Virus record (IMG/VR): IMGVR_UViG_3300032236_001129 | Location: 36,207 to 100,206 of that record | Length of the DNA stretch: 64,000 nucleotides | Strand: one strand, 5' to 3' | From: a virus | Shown here: positions 6,928 to 13,779 of the stretch, piece after piece | How the letters are laid out: every line of letters begins with the position of its first letter | Numbering within the stretch: position 1 is the stretch's first letter | The notes under the pieces: model-generated | What the model saw: only the letters and a program-made list of their open reading frames with translations | Database searches by the model: none | What the model was told of the DNA's origin: nothing | Program-made: the position numbers and the translations under genes

Positions 6928-7472
6928 TATTGCCACCTTGGTTTCATGTGTTGGAAGTTTTGTCCAGTACGTGGATTAAACTCGGCTGGGACATTTGAAG
7001 AAATATTTGCTTTACCGTCATTCACTAAATGAGGTGCTGGAGCTAGGGCTGTTTTAGGAGCATTACGTGTTCCCAAAAAGACCACTGCCCCTTCGACGTT
7101 AGTCAAGTGGTAGTTTTTTTCTTTGAGCCTTCTGTCAGGCTTAAGATTTTCTGGCCAGAGGTATTGAGCTGGATCAATACGTTCGCCACGGTGAACACCA
7201 CGCTGATAGGCACGTTGGTTCTGACGATTCTTAAGTGAATCTAATACTGTGTCGCCTACTGAGAATGGCTTGCCCTTATCATCACGACGAGTACGGATTG
7301 TTCCTAGGTAACCGTCTGGATACTCTGCTTGAGGCGCACGTCCCACACCAATACGAAGGAAGTCCATAGCACTACGAGGTACTACAGGCGTGCCTCCACC
7401 ACCGGTGGTTGTATAAGCACCGATGTAACCGCTGGCTCCAAGATACTGCCAGTTATTGTGTGAGTTAGGCAT
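6927..7472 (-). CDS. Unknown 181-aa Gly/Arg-rich protein
   Basis: The product starts MPNSHNNWQYLGASGYIGAY, then has TTTGGGGTPVVPRSAMDFLR and a segment DDKGKPFSVGDTVLDSLKN. The middle is rich in Arg and Gln and the end in Asn and Gln. It is the first gene after a terminator hairpin at 7494-7518, so a promoter for the leftward small-gene operon is expected close by, but none is obvious. A TGTCAGTATATACG stretch lies at 7475-7488. No family is recognised. Confidence 0.65.
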   Translation of the reverse strand: MPNSHNNWQYLGASGYIGAYTTTGGGGTPVVPRSAMDFLRIGVGRAPQAEYPDGYLGTIRTRRDDKGKPFSVGDTVLDSLKNRQNQRAYQRGVHRGERIDPAQYLWPENLKPDRRLKEKNYHLTNVEGAVVFLGTRNAPKTALAPAPHLVNDGKANISSNVPAEFNPRTGQNFQHMKPRWQ

Positions 7473-7493
7473 GCTGTCAGTATATACGAAAAA

Positions 7494-7518
7494 GGGGACA
7501 GATGGTTAGTCTGTCCCC
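7494..7518 (-). terminator. Intrinsic terminator, 9-bp perfect stem
   Basis: GGGGACAGA (7494-7502) pairs perfectly with TCTGTCCCC (7510-7518) around a 7-nt loop. On the minus strand the stem is followed by TTTTTCG, so it terminates leftward transcription leaving the membrane-protein genes at 8348-7533. Confidence 0.85.
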
Positions 7519-7532
7519 AAATTCTTTAATCT

Positions 7533-7727
7533 TTACTTAGATGCACCGATACCGAATGCTGCGTCCTTTGGATTGAGCGCACGGAATAGCGGACCTGCGA
7601 CTGCACCAATAGCTGCCATACCGATTGACTTGGCGTCAGAGTGGCCAGCTAAGTACATACCTAGGCCTGCCGATACCGCTGTGCGGGCATATGACGCTAC
7701 GATTGCTTGAAGTGCTTTTGAGTTCAT
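7533..7727 (-). CDS. Small membrane protein, holin-like, 64 aa
   Basis: ATG at 7727 has an excellent ribosome site (AACAAGGAGAAAC then ATG), so I reject the upstream in-frame start at 7781, which runs through the leader. The product starts MNSKALQAIVASYARTAVSA, with a hydrophobic segment GLGMYLAGHSDAKSIGMAAIGAVAGPLF and the ending RALNPKDAAFGIGASK. The RxLNPxDxAFG ending is what I associate with small holin-like proteins of actinobacteria and cyanobacteria phages. Holin function is inference. Other candidates lie at 8091-8348 and 10583-11139. Confidence 0.65.
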   Translation of the reverse strand: MNSKALQAIVASYARTAVSAGLGMYLAGHSDAKSIGMAAIGAVAGPLFRALNPKDAAFGIGASK

Positions 7728-7762
7728 GTTTCTCCTTGTTAGGTAAATCCCCTTTAGGGGGC

Positions 7763-7780
7763 CTAATAAATATTCTACCA
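7763..7780 (-). promoter_or_regulatory. Putative extended -10 promoter and leader hairpin for the 7727 gene
   Basis: On the minus strand the sequence is TTGGTAGAATATTTATTAGG. TAGAAT (7772-7777) is the -10 with an upstream TG-G. A short stem CCCC-TAAA-GGGG follows at about 7748-7760, before the ribosome site. It matches the recurrent element described at 2533, 13376 and 29631. Confidence 0.5.
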
Positions 7781-7797
7781 AATATTTGGAAGAAGCG

Positions 7798-8094
7798 CTA
7801 CTTCTCTAGACGCTTAAGGATTTCCCGTGCTACTACTAGGGTTTCCATGTCTACATCGAAGTCTTCTTTAGCTTTTTTACGATCAAGTTCTCCTTGACGG
7901 TTTGTAGCGTTTAGGATCAAGCCAGAGAGCAGGATAGACTCAAGAGAAACTATTAATGTTAAGAATAGGAATGGGTAAGGCTCCATAAAAAACCAGATGG
8001 TCCACATTACGAGATGAAACCCGATAAAAGCTGGCTTACCAAAGTTCTCAGCTGCCCAATCAGATAGCTTATGAACTAGGTTGTGCAACTTCAT
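7798..8094 (-). CDS. DUF1003-like membrane protein, 98 aa
   Basis: The sequence has FGKPAFIGFHLVMWTIWFFM, then FLFLTLIVSLESILLSGLIL and NATNRQGELDRKKAKEDFDV: two membrane helices followed by N(Q)NRQxExDRxxAxxDFxVD. This is the core signature of the DUF1003 family of small bacterial membrane proteins, here with only the two-helix core and the following amphipathic helix. It overlaps the neighbouring coiled-coil membrane protein by 4 bp (ATGA type). Its role in a phage is unknown; membrane lesion control or superinfection exclusion are possibilities only. Confidence 0.75.
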   Translation of the reverse strand: MKLHNLVHKLSDWAAENFGKPAFIGFHLVMWTIWFFMEPYPFLFLTLIVSLESILLSGLILNATNRQGELDRKKAKEDFDVDMETLVVAREILKRLEK

Positions 8095-8348
8095 TCACTA
8101 ACCTCATCTACATGCTGTTCGAAGCGTCCTTCTAGCTTATCAACCTGTGATTTGATAGCTACTTGGTCTTGACGCAATTCTTTAAGCAGCGGGATAACTT
8201 CTAGGGTTACCTTGTCATGCAATGAGCTTCCATGATTAGGACGAAGCTCAGCAAGATACTTCTTGATTACCCAGTGACCGACTGCACCAACAAAAGCTAG
8301 AAGTGCAATTACACCGGAAATAATATTCCATCGATCAGCGGTTGTCAT
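8091..8348 (-). CDS. Membrane-anchored coiled-coil protein (DUF2746-like), 85 aa
   Basis: An N-terminal helix (WNIISGVIALLAFVGAVGHWVI) spans the membrane. It is followed by ELRPNHGSSLHDKVTLEV and a coiled-coil segment KELRQDQVAIKSQVDKLE, then GRFEQHVDEVSE. The ELRxNxGSSLHDKV motif followed by a short coiled coil is typical of small proteins next to lysis genes in actinobacteriophages. A holin or spanin-like accessory function is often suggested for them but unproven. It is the first gene of the leftward unit diverging from the plus-strand cassette. Confidence 0.7.
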   Translation of the reverse strand: MTTADRWNIISGVIALLAFVGAVGHWVIKKYLAELRPNHGSSLHDKVTLEVIPLLKELRQDQVAIKSQVDKLEGRFEQHVDEVSE

Positions 8349-8409
8349 TCAATCTCCTGGGCGTGTAGTGACAATAGCAGTACTATGCCGACAAAAATGC
8401 GATACGTCA

Positions 8410-8430
8410 TGTTAAACTATGATTAATCAT
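8410..8430 (+). promoter_or_regulatory. Putative promoter with 12-bp palindrome for the plus-strand cassette
   Basis: TG-T-TAAACT (8410-8418) fits an extended -10. It is directly followed by the perfect palindrome ATGATTAATCAT (8419-8430), immediately upstream of the AAGAGGAG ribosome site at 8431. The palindrome would lie at the transcription start, a good place for an operator. This is inferred only from position. Confidence 0.4.
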
Positions 8431-8444
8431 AAGAGGAGATTAAA

Positions 8445-10583
8445 ATAAGAAAACTACGTCTACTCGTAGAACTATTTCTTGCATCAATCCTTTACTTTTC
8501 TGTATCACAACTCGCAGCACACGCCGATGATTTAACACCTTCAGATCAGGTGGCAATTTCCCCTGCCTCTGACACATCTACAGCTACAGTATCCTTACCT
8601 GTTGCTCTTGCCTCTGCTATCTCTACAGTAGACGGCGCTACAGTTACTGTAAATGTTGCAATTCAAACAGCTAGTGATTCTTTAACTGCTGTTGTAGACA
8701 CCCAAGAAAAAATGCAGGTGGTGGAGTCTAGTACCGTAGCCGTTGCAGCTATTGATTCTGCCACGGTTGCTATCAATGATGCTCACGTAGCTATTCAAGC
8801 TGCTGAGTCAGCAACTGTTACAGCTGCGTTGGATCTGCAAGCTGTAGATTCCCAGACAGTTGTTGTTGCCATAGCAACTACTAACTTAGATAGTTCTACT
8901 GTAGTGCTTAACGTGGCCACTGCAGCTGTCGATTCCCAGACCCTTGTAGTCTCCCAAGATGCAGTTGCTTCTCAGAATGCCCAAGCTGCCGCCGATTCTT
9001 CTACCGTTACTGTGACCACAGGTGGGGTATCAGCTACGGTTTATAATGGAACAGGTAGATCACCGGCACTTCCTACAGATCAAACAACCCCTATTCTTAC
9101 AACTATAGTTCCACAGATCATTAACAATTGGGGTGGAGGTTCGGTACAAGGTGGCCCAGCTGATCGTGTGATCGTTAAATATGAAGGCACGATTACTGCC
9201 CCTGCTGATGCAGTGGCTGTTAAGTACGCTGTTTACTCTGATGATGGGGCTAAGCTGTATGTTGATGGTCAGCTAGCAATCAATAACTGGAGAGACCAAG
9301 GACCTACTTGGAGCCCATACAGTCCTGTGTATGATGTGACTACTAATAAGTCTCAAAATTTTGTGCTTTGGTACTATGAAAATGGTGGAGGTGCAGTTTG
9401 TACTCTTGGCTGGGCAATCTTTAGAGCTGATGGTACAGGATACTTTACAAGCCCTACTGCACCTAACTTTGGTACCACAACTACAACCAAAGATCAAGCA
9501 TTAGTAGCTGCAGCTCAAGCTGCGTTGGATACTCTTAATAATGATAGTGCTGTTTTAGTTACTCTTCAAGATGCAAAGACAGCTGCAGAAAATGTTGTAG
9601 CTGCGGATACTCAAACCAAAGCGGATGCTATCTCTCTATTAACACAGTTAACCGATACTACTACAGCATCTGTTGCCACAGCTGTAGATCTATCTAATCA
9701 AGCTGCTGCAAAAGCTAATGATGCTAAAGCAGCATTGGATACAGCAGTTACCACAGTTTCCAGCGTTGTTGCTCAATATATTGACGCTCAGCTTCAGTTG
9801 CAAGCTCAGAGAGATGCTGAAGCTGCCGCTGCCGCAGCTGCTGCAAGAGCTGCTGCAGTTGCTCCGGCTCCAGAACCTCAACCTGCTCCTCAACCTGAAC
9901 CAGATCCGCAACCTCAGCCCGATCCACAACCTCAACCGGATCCACAACCACAGCCAGATCCTCAGCCGCAACCAGATCCACAACCTGCGCCGCAACCAGA
10001 CCCAGGACCCGCACCTGCTCCTCAGCCAGAGCCTGCACCCGCTCCTGCGCCTGCTCCAGCGCCCGAACCAACTCCTGCACCTTCACCTGAACCACCTGTC
10101 GTTCCTGGTCTAGTTCCTAATAATCCAGACTCACTACCAGATAGTGTACCAAAGGAAGCGCCTAAAGAAGTTCTCGTGCCTCACGTACAAGTTGATAAAG
10201 CTGGTGTAGAAAATGGTGGCATTGAATTCTTTGGTACTAAAACACAGCCACAAGTAGTTGGAGAAGATGGAAAGCTTACCCCGCCTCCACCTCCTCCAGG
10301 TTCAGGGCTACCAATTCCTCCGGATGCGATAACCTTGAGCGATACATTTATCGGACAACCAGGCGGCACAACATTTAACGCACCTGACGTTGCCGTTCCC
10401 GTTATAGAAACTCCTGTTACTGGGGCTTTAGCGGCGGTACCTGGGGTACAGGCTCTCAATCATGCATTCGTTGCGATGGCTAACATCGGTAACGATATGT
10501 CCCCTATCACCCGTAAAAAAGCAAAGAAAATCTTGGTATTGACAACCGTCATTGCCGCCGTAAGAAGGAGATTTGGTAACTAA
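8445..10583 (+). CDS. Secreted PA14-domain, proline-rich surface protein; apparent ATA start
   Basis: The frame is open from a TAA at 8430-8432. AAGAGGAG (8431-8438) is followed after 6 nt by ATA at 8445, and no ATG, GTG or TTG lies before a textbook signal peptide (RKLRLLVELFLASILYFSVS, then QLAAHA before DD). GTG at 8550 would remove the signal and lacks a ribosome site. With ATA the product is 712 aa: signal peptide 1-27, Ser/Thr/Val heptad-like repeats 30-195, a PA14 domain about 198-335 (YNGTGRSP, then KYAVYSDDGAKLYVDGQLAI and DQGPTWSPY), coiled-coil Ala-rich segment 345-470, PQPDPQP repeats about 474-552, and a C-terminal KKAKKILVLTTVIAAVRRRF that may anchor in the membrane. PA14 domains bind carbohydrates. 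Surface display on the infected cell, or virion release with host wall, are both possible. Confidence 0.75.
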   Translation: MRKLRLLVELFLASILYFSVSQLAAHADDLTPSDQVAISPASDTSTATVSLPVALASAISTVDGATVTVNVAIQTASDSLTAVVDTQEKMQVVESSTVAVAAIDSATVAINDAHVAIQAAESATVTAALDLQAVDSQTVVVAIATTNLDSSTVVLNVATAAVDSQTLVVSQDAVASQNAQAAADSSTVTVTTGGVSATVYNGTGRSPALPTDQTTPILTTIVPQIINNWGGGSVQGGPADRVIVKYEGTITAPADAVAVKYAVYSDDGAKLYVDGQLAINNWRDQGPTWSPYSPVYDVTTNKSQNFVLWYYENGGGAVCTLGWAIFRADGTGYFTSPTAPNFGTTTTTKDQALVAAAQAALDTLNNDSAVLVTLQDAKTAAENVVAADTQTKADAISLLTQLTDTTTASVATAVDLSNQAAAKANDAKAALDTAVTTVSSVVAQYIDAQLQLQAQRDAEAAAAAAAARAAAVAPAPEPQPAPQPEPDPQPQPDPQPQPDPQPQPDPQPQPDPQPAPQPDPGPAPAPQPEPAPAPAPAPAPEPTPAPSPEPPVVPGLVPNNPDSLPDSVPKEAPKEVLVPHVQVDKAGVENGGIEFFGTKTQPQVVGEDGKLTPPPPPPGSGLPIPPDAITLSDTFIGQPGGTTFNAPDVAVPVIETPVTGALAAVPGVQALNHAFVAMANIGNDMSPITRKKAKKILVLTTVIAAVRRRFGN
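9868..10080 (+). repeat. Tandem PQPDPQP-coding repeat
   Basis: Imperfect 12-18 bp units encode alternating PQPDPQPQ and then APAPAPEP. The DNA repeats (cagccagatcctcagccg and variants) are degenerate at third positions, so selection is on the protein. The region is prone to length change by slippage. It forms a stiff stalk between the coiled-coil part and the C-terminal region of the surface protein. Confidence 0.8.
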
Positions 10584-10768
10584 TGAAGCAATTCTTTAAA
10601 GATATATCTTCAGATTTCTTCAGTGAGATCTGGACATTCGTAGGGCTATTCTCAGCATGGCTAGTACTAACTGGTTCTGCTAAGACCGTCATCGGTAAGG
10701 TAACCCTAGCCTCTTTTGTAGTGTGGATTCTTACCCTCCGTCTTCGTAACCCAAAGGATAAAGAATGA
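10583..10768 (+). CDS. Small two-helix membrane protein, 61 aa
   Basis: ATG at 10583 overlaps the stop of the surface-protein gene (TAATG). The product starts MKQFFKDISSDFFSEIWTFV, with hydrophobic GLFSAWLVLTGSAKTVIG and VTLASFVVWILTLRLRNPKD. Two membrane spans with a charged C-terminus fit a small class II-type holin or antiholin. Its position two genes upstream of the endolysin, in a short operon, supports a lysis role. No family is recognised with certainty. Confidence 0.65.
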   Translation: MKQFFKDISSDFFSEIWTFVGLFSAWLVLTGSAKTVIGKVTLASFVVWILTLRLRNPKDKE

Positions 10769-11139
10769 AAACAACAGGAAACATTCTTCTACGTATCGTT
10801 GCTGTGTTTGCAGCTAGCGGTCTAGGAGTTATCGGTGCTGGTTCTATCGCAGGAATCTCAGTACTAAAAGCCGTAACAGTAGCTGGTCTAACAGCGGTTG
10901 CTGCGGTAGTAGAAAAACTTGCTCGTGGCTTTATGAACGACGGTAAGCTTGACCTAGATGAAATTAACGCAGCATTTGCAGCAGTTGATGTTAACTCTAA
11001 GACAGCTGCTGACCTTCAAGTTGAAGCCAAGCAAAACGGTCAGGATATCTTAATCAAGGCTGATGGTGGAACAACTGTAGCGACTCCAGTTGCTGCAGCA
11101 GCACCAGTAGTAGACCAAAGCCACCCAGATTATAACTAA
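10765..11139 (+). CDS. Membrane protein, holin candidate, 124 aa
   Basis: The product starts MKTTGNILLRIVAVFAASGL, with GVIGAGSIAGISVLKAVTVA and GLTAVAAVVEKLARGFMNDG: two Gly/Ala-rich membrane helices followed by KLDLDEINAAFAAVD, an EF-hand-like acidic helix, and a flexible Ala/Val tail. The order NxLLRxxAVFAASGLGVIGAGS, then LARxFxxDGKLDxDEINAAF, is a pattern I associate with endolysin-adjacent membrane proteins of actinobacteriophages. It overlaps the previous gene by 4 bp and ends 10 bp before the endolysin. Holin function is inference. Confidence 0.7.
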   Translation: MKTTGNILLRIVAVFAASGLGVIGAGSIAGISVLKAVTVAGLTAVAAVVEKLARGFMNDGKLDLDEINAAFAAVDVNSKTAADLQVEAKQNGQDILIKADGGTTVATPVAAAAPVVDQSHPDYN

Positions 11140-11149
11140 GGAGTAAAAC

Positions 11150-11896
11150 ATGGCAGCAGAAAAAGGAACAGCAGCTCGTATGGTTGAAGTAGCTCTTGCA
11201 GAAGAAGGCTACGTAGAAGGTCCAAAGGACAATGAAACTAAGTACGGCGCATTTACAAAGGCTAACTTCTTGCCTTGGTGTGGCTCATTCGTTATGTGGT
11301 GTGCTAACCAAGCTGGCGTAAAGGTACCTAATACAGTATCTACAATGGCAGGTGCAGCAGCTTTCAAGAAGCTCGGTACTTGGACAGACGCAGCGGTAGC
11401 TCAGCCAGAACCAGGAGACATTGTTTACTTTGACTTCATGGCTGGCGGTGCTCCAATCGAGCACGTAGGCATTGTTGTTCGTGACAATGGCGATGGCACA
11501 ATCACCACTATCGAAGGAAATACTTCTGGAGATAAGAAGAAGTCTGGTTCACAGGCTAACGGTGGAGAAGCTGTTGTAAAGCTTCGTGCTTATAAGAAGA
11601 ACAAGAAGGCTCTCCCAATCTTCATTGAAGGTTTTGGTCGCCCCAACTATGTAGGTAATGACGTGCATGTGGATCCAGTCCCAGCAGTTAAGCCAGCATT
11701 TCCAGGACAAATCAAGCCAGGAGACAAAGGCGAGAACGTTAAGACAATCCAGCATGCACTTACTCTTGTAGAAGATGGTGACTATGGCCCTGCAACTAAG
11801 GCAGCAGTTATCAAGTTCCAGGATAACCATGCTAATCTAGATTCAAATGGAATTGTTGGCCCAAAGACTTGGGCAGCACTCATGGATCTACTTTAA
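11150..11896 (+). CDS. Endolysin: CHAP amidase/peptidase plus peptidoglycan-binding domain
   Basis: The ribosome site AAGGAGTAAAAC precedes ATG at 11150. The N-terminal catalytic domain (about 8-160) has the CHAP signature: nucleophile C44 in FLPWCGSFVMWCANQAG and catalytic histidine near residue 105 in GAPIEHVGIVVRDNGDG, followed by TTIEGNTSGD. Residues about 186-248 form a PG_binding_1 domain (KPGDKGENVKTIQHALTL, then DYGPATKAAVIKFQ and GIVGPKTWAALMDLL). It lacks a signal peptide, so it depends on a holin. It is the last gene of the plus-strand cassette and is followed by a strong terminator. It cleaves peptide or amide bonds in host peptidoglycan at the end of infection. Confidence 0.93.
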   Translation: MAAEKGTAARMVEVALAEEGYVEGPKDNETKYGAFTKANFLPWCGSFVMWCANQAGVKVPNTVSTMAGAAAFKKLGTWTDAAVAQPEPGDIVYFDFMAGGAPIEHVGIVVRDNGDGTITTIEGNTSGDKKKSGSQANGGEAVVKLRAYKKNKKALPIFIEGFGRPNYVGNDVHVDPVPAVKPAFPGQIKPGDKGENVKTIQHALTLVEDGDYGPATKAAVIKFQDNHANLDSNGIVGPKTWAALMDLL

Positions 11897-11910
11897 GAAT
11901 ATAAATAAGA

Positions 11911-11936
11911 AAGCCCCCAGTGATGGGGGCTTTTTT
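11911..11936 (+). terminator. Strong, probably bidirectional intrinsic terminator
   Basis: AAGCCCCC (11911-11918) pairs with GGGGGCTT (11925-11932) around AGTGAT, followed by TTTTTT on the plus strand. On the minus strand the stem is followed by a T-rich tract (CTTTCTTATTTA). It separates the convergent endolysin and phosphoesterase genes, whose stops lie 41 bp apart. Confidence 0.92.
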
Positions 11937-11937
11937 A

Positions 11938-13092
11938 TTACAGTGGATTACCCACCGTGTCTACTGTGGAATGAATCTCTTGTCCACGATACATTGTCTT
12001 ACCCTTATGGATATGAACCTGATCAAAGTGGAAGCTGTCATCATCGCCATCTTTGTAGAAGATAACGCTTACGCCTTGCTGCCAGTTTTCAAAGTATTGA
12101 AGCGCTTGACCTTTGACATCCACCCCACCCTTGACAGAAGGGACTGCACCGTCCACTCGGCAGAGGCATCCTGGACTAAAAGACACGCTCTTAATCGCCT
12201 GGTCACGATCAAATACTGTTTTTGATTGCTGTTCCATTCGATGAGTGTGACCAAAGAGCGTGGAAATATTTGGATTCGAATTTGCATACTGCGCAGCCGT
12301 TGAACCGCTGGAGTTAGCCCGATCACCATGCATAGCACGGAGACGCTTATTAATCCAATGTGCAGCAGCAGGGTAACCATCAATAAACTCCACTCCAAGT
12401 TCGTCACAACGTAATAGATTTTGTAAACTTAATACAGGCCAAGCATCTGGGATGTTAGCTACTTTAATACCGTAAGCTGCAGCAGCGTTAGTATTAATAA
12501 AACGATTGAGGCGCTTGTCGTGATTGCCTTCCAAAAGAATGATTCGTGAATCCACGCCGGCGTTAGCACGCTGCTCAGCAAGGAAACGATGACCACGATT
12601 GATAGCAAGCTGAGCAGTGTGTGCAAAGTTTGTCTCCTGTTCGTATGTACCGTACATCGGTAAGTCTAGGAAATCTCCTAGGTTAATGACTTGAGCTAGT
12701 GGATGGCCATGATCTAAACCTACTATTTGTAAAGCCACATCCATAGCAGCTTCATCATGGAAAGGATCTAAGGCACCGTCTTCATACTTACGGTAGCCAA
12801 TCTGTGGGTCTGGTAGCGCAACGGCAACCTTCCAGTCACTGCTGATTAGTGCAGGCGTACGAACCTTAGGTTGTACGATGGTAGGAGCTGCCTCTTGTAC
12901 AGGCTGCCAAGCCGGGCCCTCGCCCCATTTGGGGGACAGGATGATCTTAGTGTCATCCGGATTTGTAGAAAGACTAACCTTACTAATCTTGCCTACATCT
13001 TCTGCAGTAAGACCATTAGCCTTAAGCAGCTTCTCAATAGAACTAATAGCTCCATCTGTTTTAGCGTTATTGTATGCGTCTTCTAGCGACAT
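11938..13092 (-). CDS. Calcineurin-like metallophosphoesterase, 384 aa
   Basis: The metal-binding motifs of the family appear in order: PDPQIGYRK (first motif, about residue 93, with Q in place of the usual H), NLGDFLDLP (about 139), LLEGNHDKRLNRF (about 190), an isolated His in AAAHW, and LFGHTHRMEQ (about 282). Such enzymes hydrolyse phosphomonoesters or phosphodiesters with two metal ions; in phages they are often DNA-processing or nucleotide phosphatases. The first 45 residues (MSLEDAYNNAKTDGAISSIE) resemble the start of the adjacent HTH protein (MSLEALYSEAKES), suggesting an N-terminal docking or DNA-binding segment. The gene overlaps that partner by 10 bp. Confidence 0.9.
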   Translation of the reverse strand: MSLEDAYNNAKTDGAISSIEKLLKANGLTAEDVGKISKVSLSTNPDDTKIILSPKWGEGPAWQPVQEAAPTIVQPKVRTPALISSDWKVAVALPDPQIGYRKYEDGALDPFHDEAAMDVALQIVGLDHGHPLAQVINLGDFLDLPMYGTYEQETNFAHTAQLAINRGHRFLAEQRANAGVDSRIILLEGNHDKRLNRFINTNAAAAYGIKVANIPDAWPVLSLQNLLRCDELGVEFIDGYPAAAHWINKRLRAMHGDRANSSGSTAAQYANSNPNISTLFGHTHRMEQQSKTVFDRDQAIKSVSFSPGCLCRVDGAVPSVKGGVDVKGQALQYFENWQQGVSVIFYKDGDDDSFHFDQVHIHKGKTMYRGQEIHSTVDTVGNPL

Positions 13093-13322
13093 GCGCAGGT
13101 TCCGTTTCTATGCTCTCTTAAAGAGGTTAGTCCAAATGTTGCTCCGGCAGATTTGTAAAGATCAAAAAGACTTCGTGTAGAAAAGTCATCATCATTTAAA
13201 GAGGTTTTAAATGCAGCTAAATCGTTTTCATTGAGCAAGGTAGACCACGCACCAACTACACACATCCCAGCTACAAAGGGATTACTTTCTTTTGCTTCAG
13301 AATATAAAGCTTCTAAACTCAT
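13083..13322 (-). CDS. Small helix-turn-helix protein paired with the phosphoesterase, 79 aa
   Basis: ATTAGGAGGCGCA precedes ATG at 13322, a strong ribosome site. The product starts MSLEALYSEAKESNPFVAGM and continues NENDLAAFKTSLNDDDFSTR, then SLFDLYKSAGATFGLTSLRE and HRNGTCACR. The last 30 residues follow the pattern of actinobacteriophage HTH proteins whose recognition helix ends in S-x-x-x-H-R-x-G-x-C-x-C. These are often found beside phosphoesterase or terminase genes. It may act as a specificity subunit or regulator (inference). The promoter and leader hairpin are at 13343-13381. Confidence 0.65.
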   Translation of the reverse strand: MSLEALYSEAKESNPFVAGMCVVGAWSTLLNENDLAAFKTSLNDDDFSTRSLFDLYKSAGATFGLTSLREHRNGTCACR

Positions 13323-13342
13323 TGCGCCTCCTAATTTCTATC

Positions 13343-13381
13343 TAATAGGGGATCCGTGAGGACCCCCTATTAAATATTATA
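13343..13381 (-). promoter_or_regulatory. Extended -10 element followed by a 13-bp leader hairpin
   Basis: The minus strand has AGTATAATATTTAATAGGGG, with a consensus TATAAT at 13376-13381. Immediately downstream, 13343-13355 and 13360-13372 form a 13-bp stem (TAATAGGGG/CCCCTATTA plus inner pairs) with a 4-nt loop. One inner position is a G-U pair on the minus-strand RNA but an A-C mismatch on the plus strand, so the RNA made leftward is the one that folds. No T-tract follows, so this looks like a 5'-UTR structure rather than a terminator. Confidence 0.6.
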
Positions 13382-13388
13382 CTAGATA

Positions 13389-13733
13389 TTAGTACGAAGA
13401 ATCAATACCAGATTCAAAACCACGATGAGTAACTGGAGGAATGACTGGGCTGTTAGCCATTGTCATACCTGCAGCTGGATCATTTGGCTTGACGATATTG
13501 GTTACGATGGTGTGTGAAGCACCATTGCGTTCAGCTGCAGAGATAGGACGGTTTGCACGTGTGCCTTGTCCCTGAGCTGCTGGGTCTCCTGCTTGAGTAT
13601 TCTTGCGTCCTTCAAGCTTGCCTGATGCAGGCTTAGCTGATGGTGCTGTGAAGGCTGTGCCTGCACGACCCATTGAGGAACGACCTTGTGTGTTTTCTGC
13701 TGCTACTGCAGCATCGACATCTGACTTTGCCAT
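13389..13733 (-). CDS. Unknown 114-aa low-complexity protein
   Basis: The product starts MAKSDVDAAVAAENTQGRSS and is rich in Ala, Gly, Asn and Pro: GKLEGRKNTQAGDPAAQGQG, then ISAAERNGASHTIVTNIVKP. It is probably mostly disordered, with one short hydrophobic segment (SHTIVTNIV). It is the last gene of the replication and recombination block before the promoter of the HTH-phosphoesterase pair. The 46 bp upstream contain only a short imperfect repeat. No family is recognised. Confidence 0.6.
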   Translation of the reverse strand: MAKSDVDAAVAAENTQGRSSMGRAGTAFTAPSAKPASGKLEGRKNTQAGDPAAQGQGTRANRPISAAERNGASHTIVTNIVKPNDPAAGMTMANSPVIPPVTHRGFESGIDSSY

Positions 13734-13779
13734 GTTGGTACCTAACTGTTAGAGGTGAGATCTCGTCTCAAATCTTATA

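Noticed and set aside
9748-10095. Minus-strand Val/Gln/Leu-rich frame across the proline-stalk coding region
   Set aside because: It is the antisense of the PQPDPQP repeats; repeats without stops open several frames at once. No ribosome site or protein-like composition.
8550-10583. GTG at 8550 as start of the PA14 protein
   Set aside because: It would remove a textbook signal peptide and has no ribosome site; the ribosome site at 8431-8438 points to 8445.
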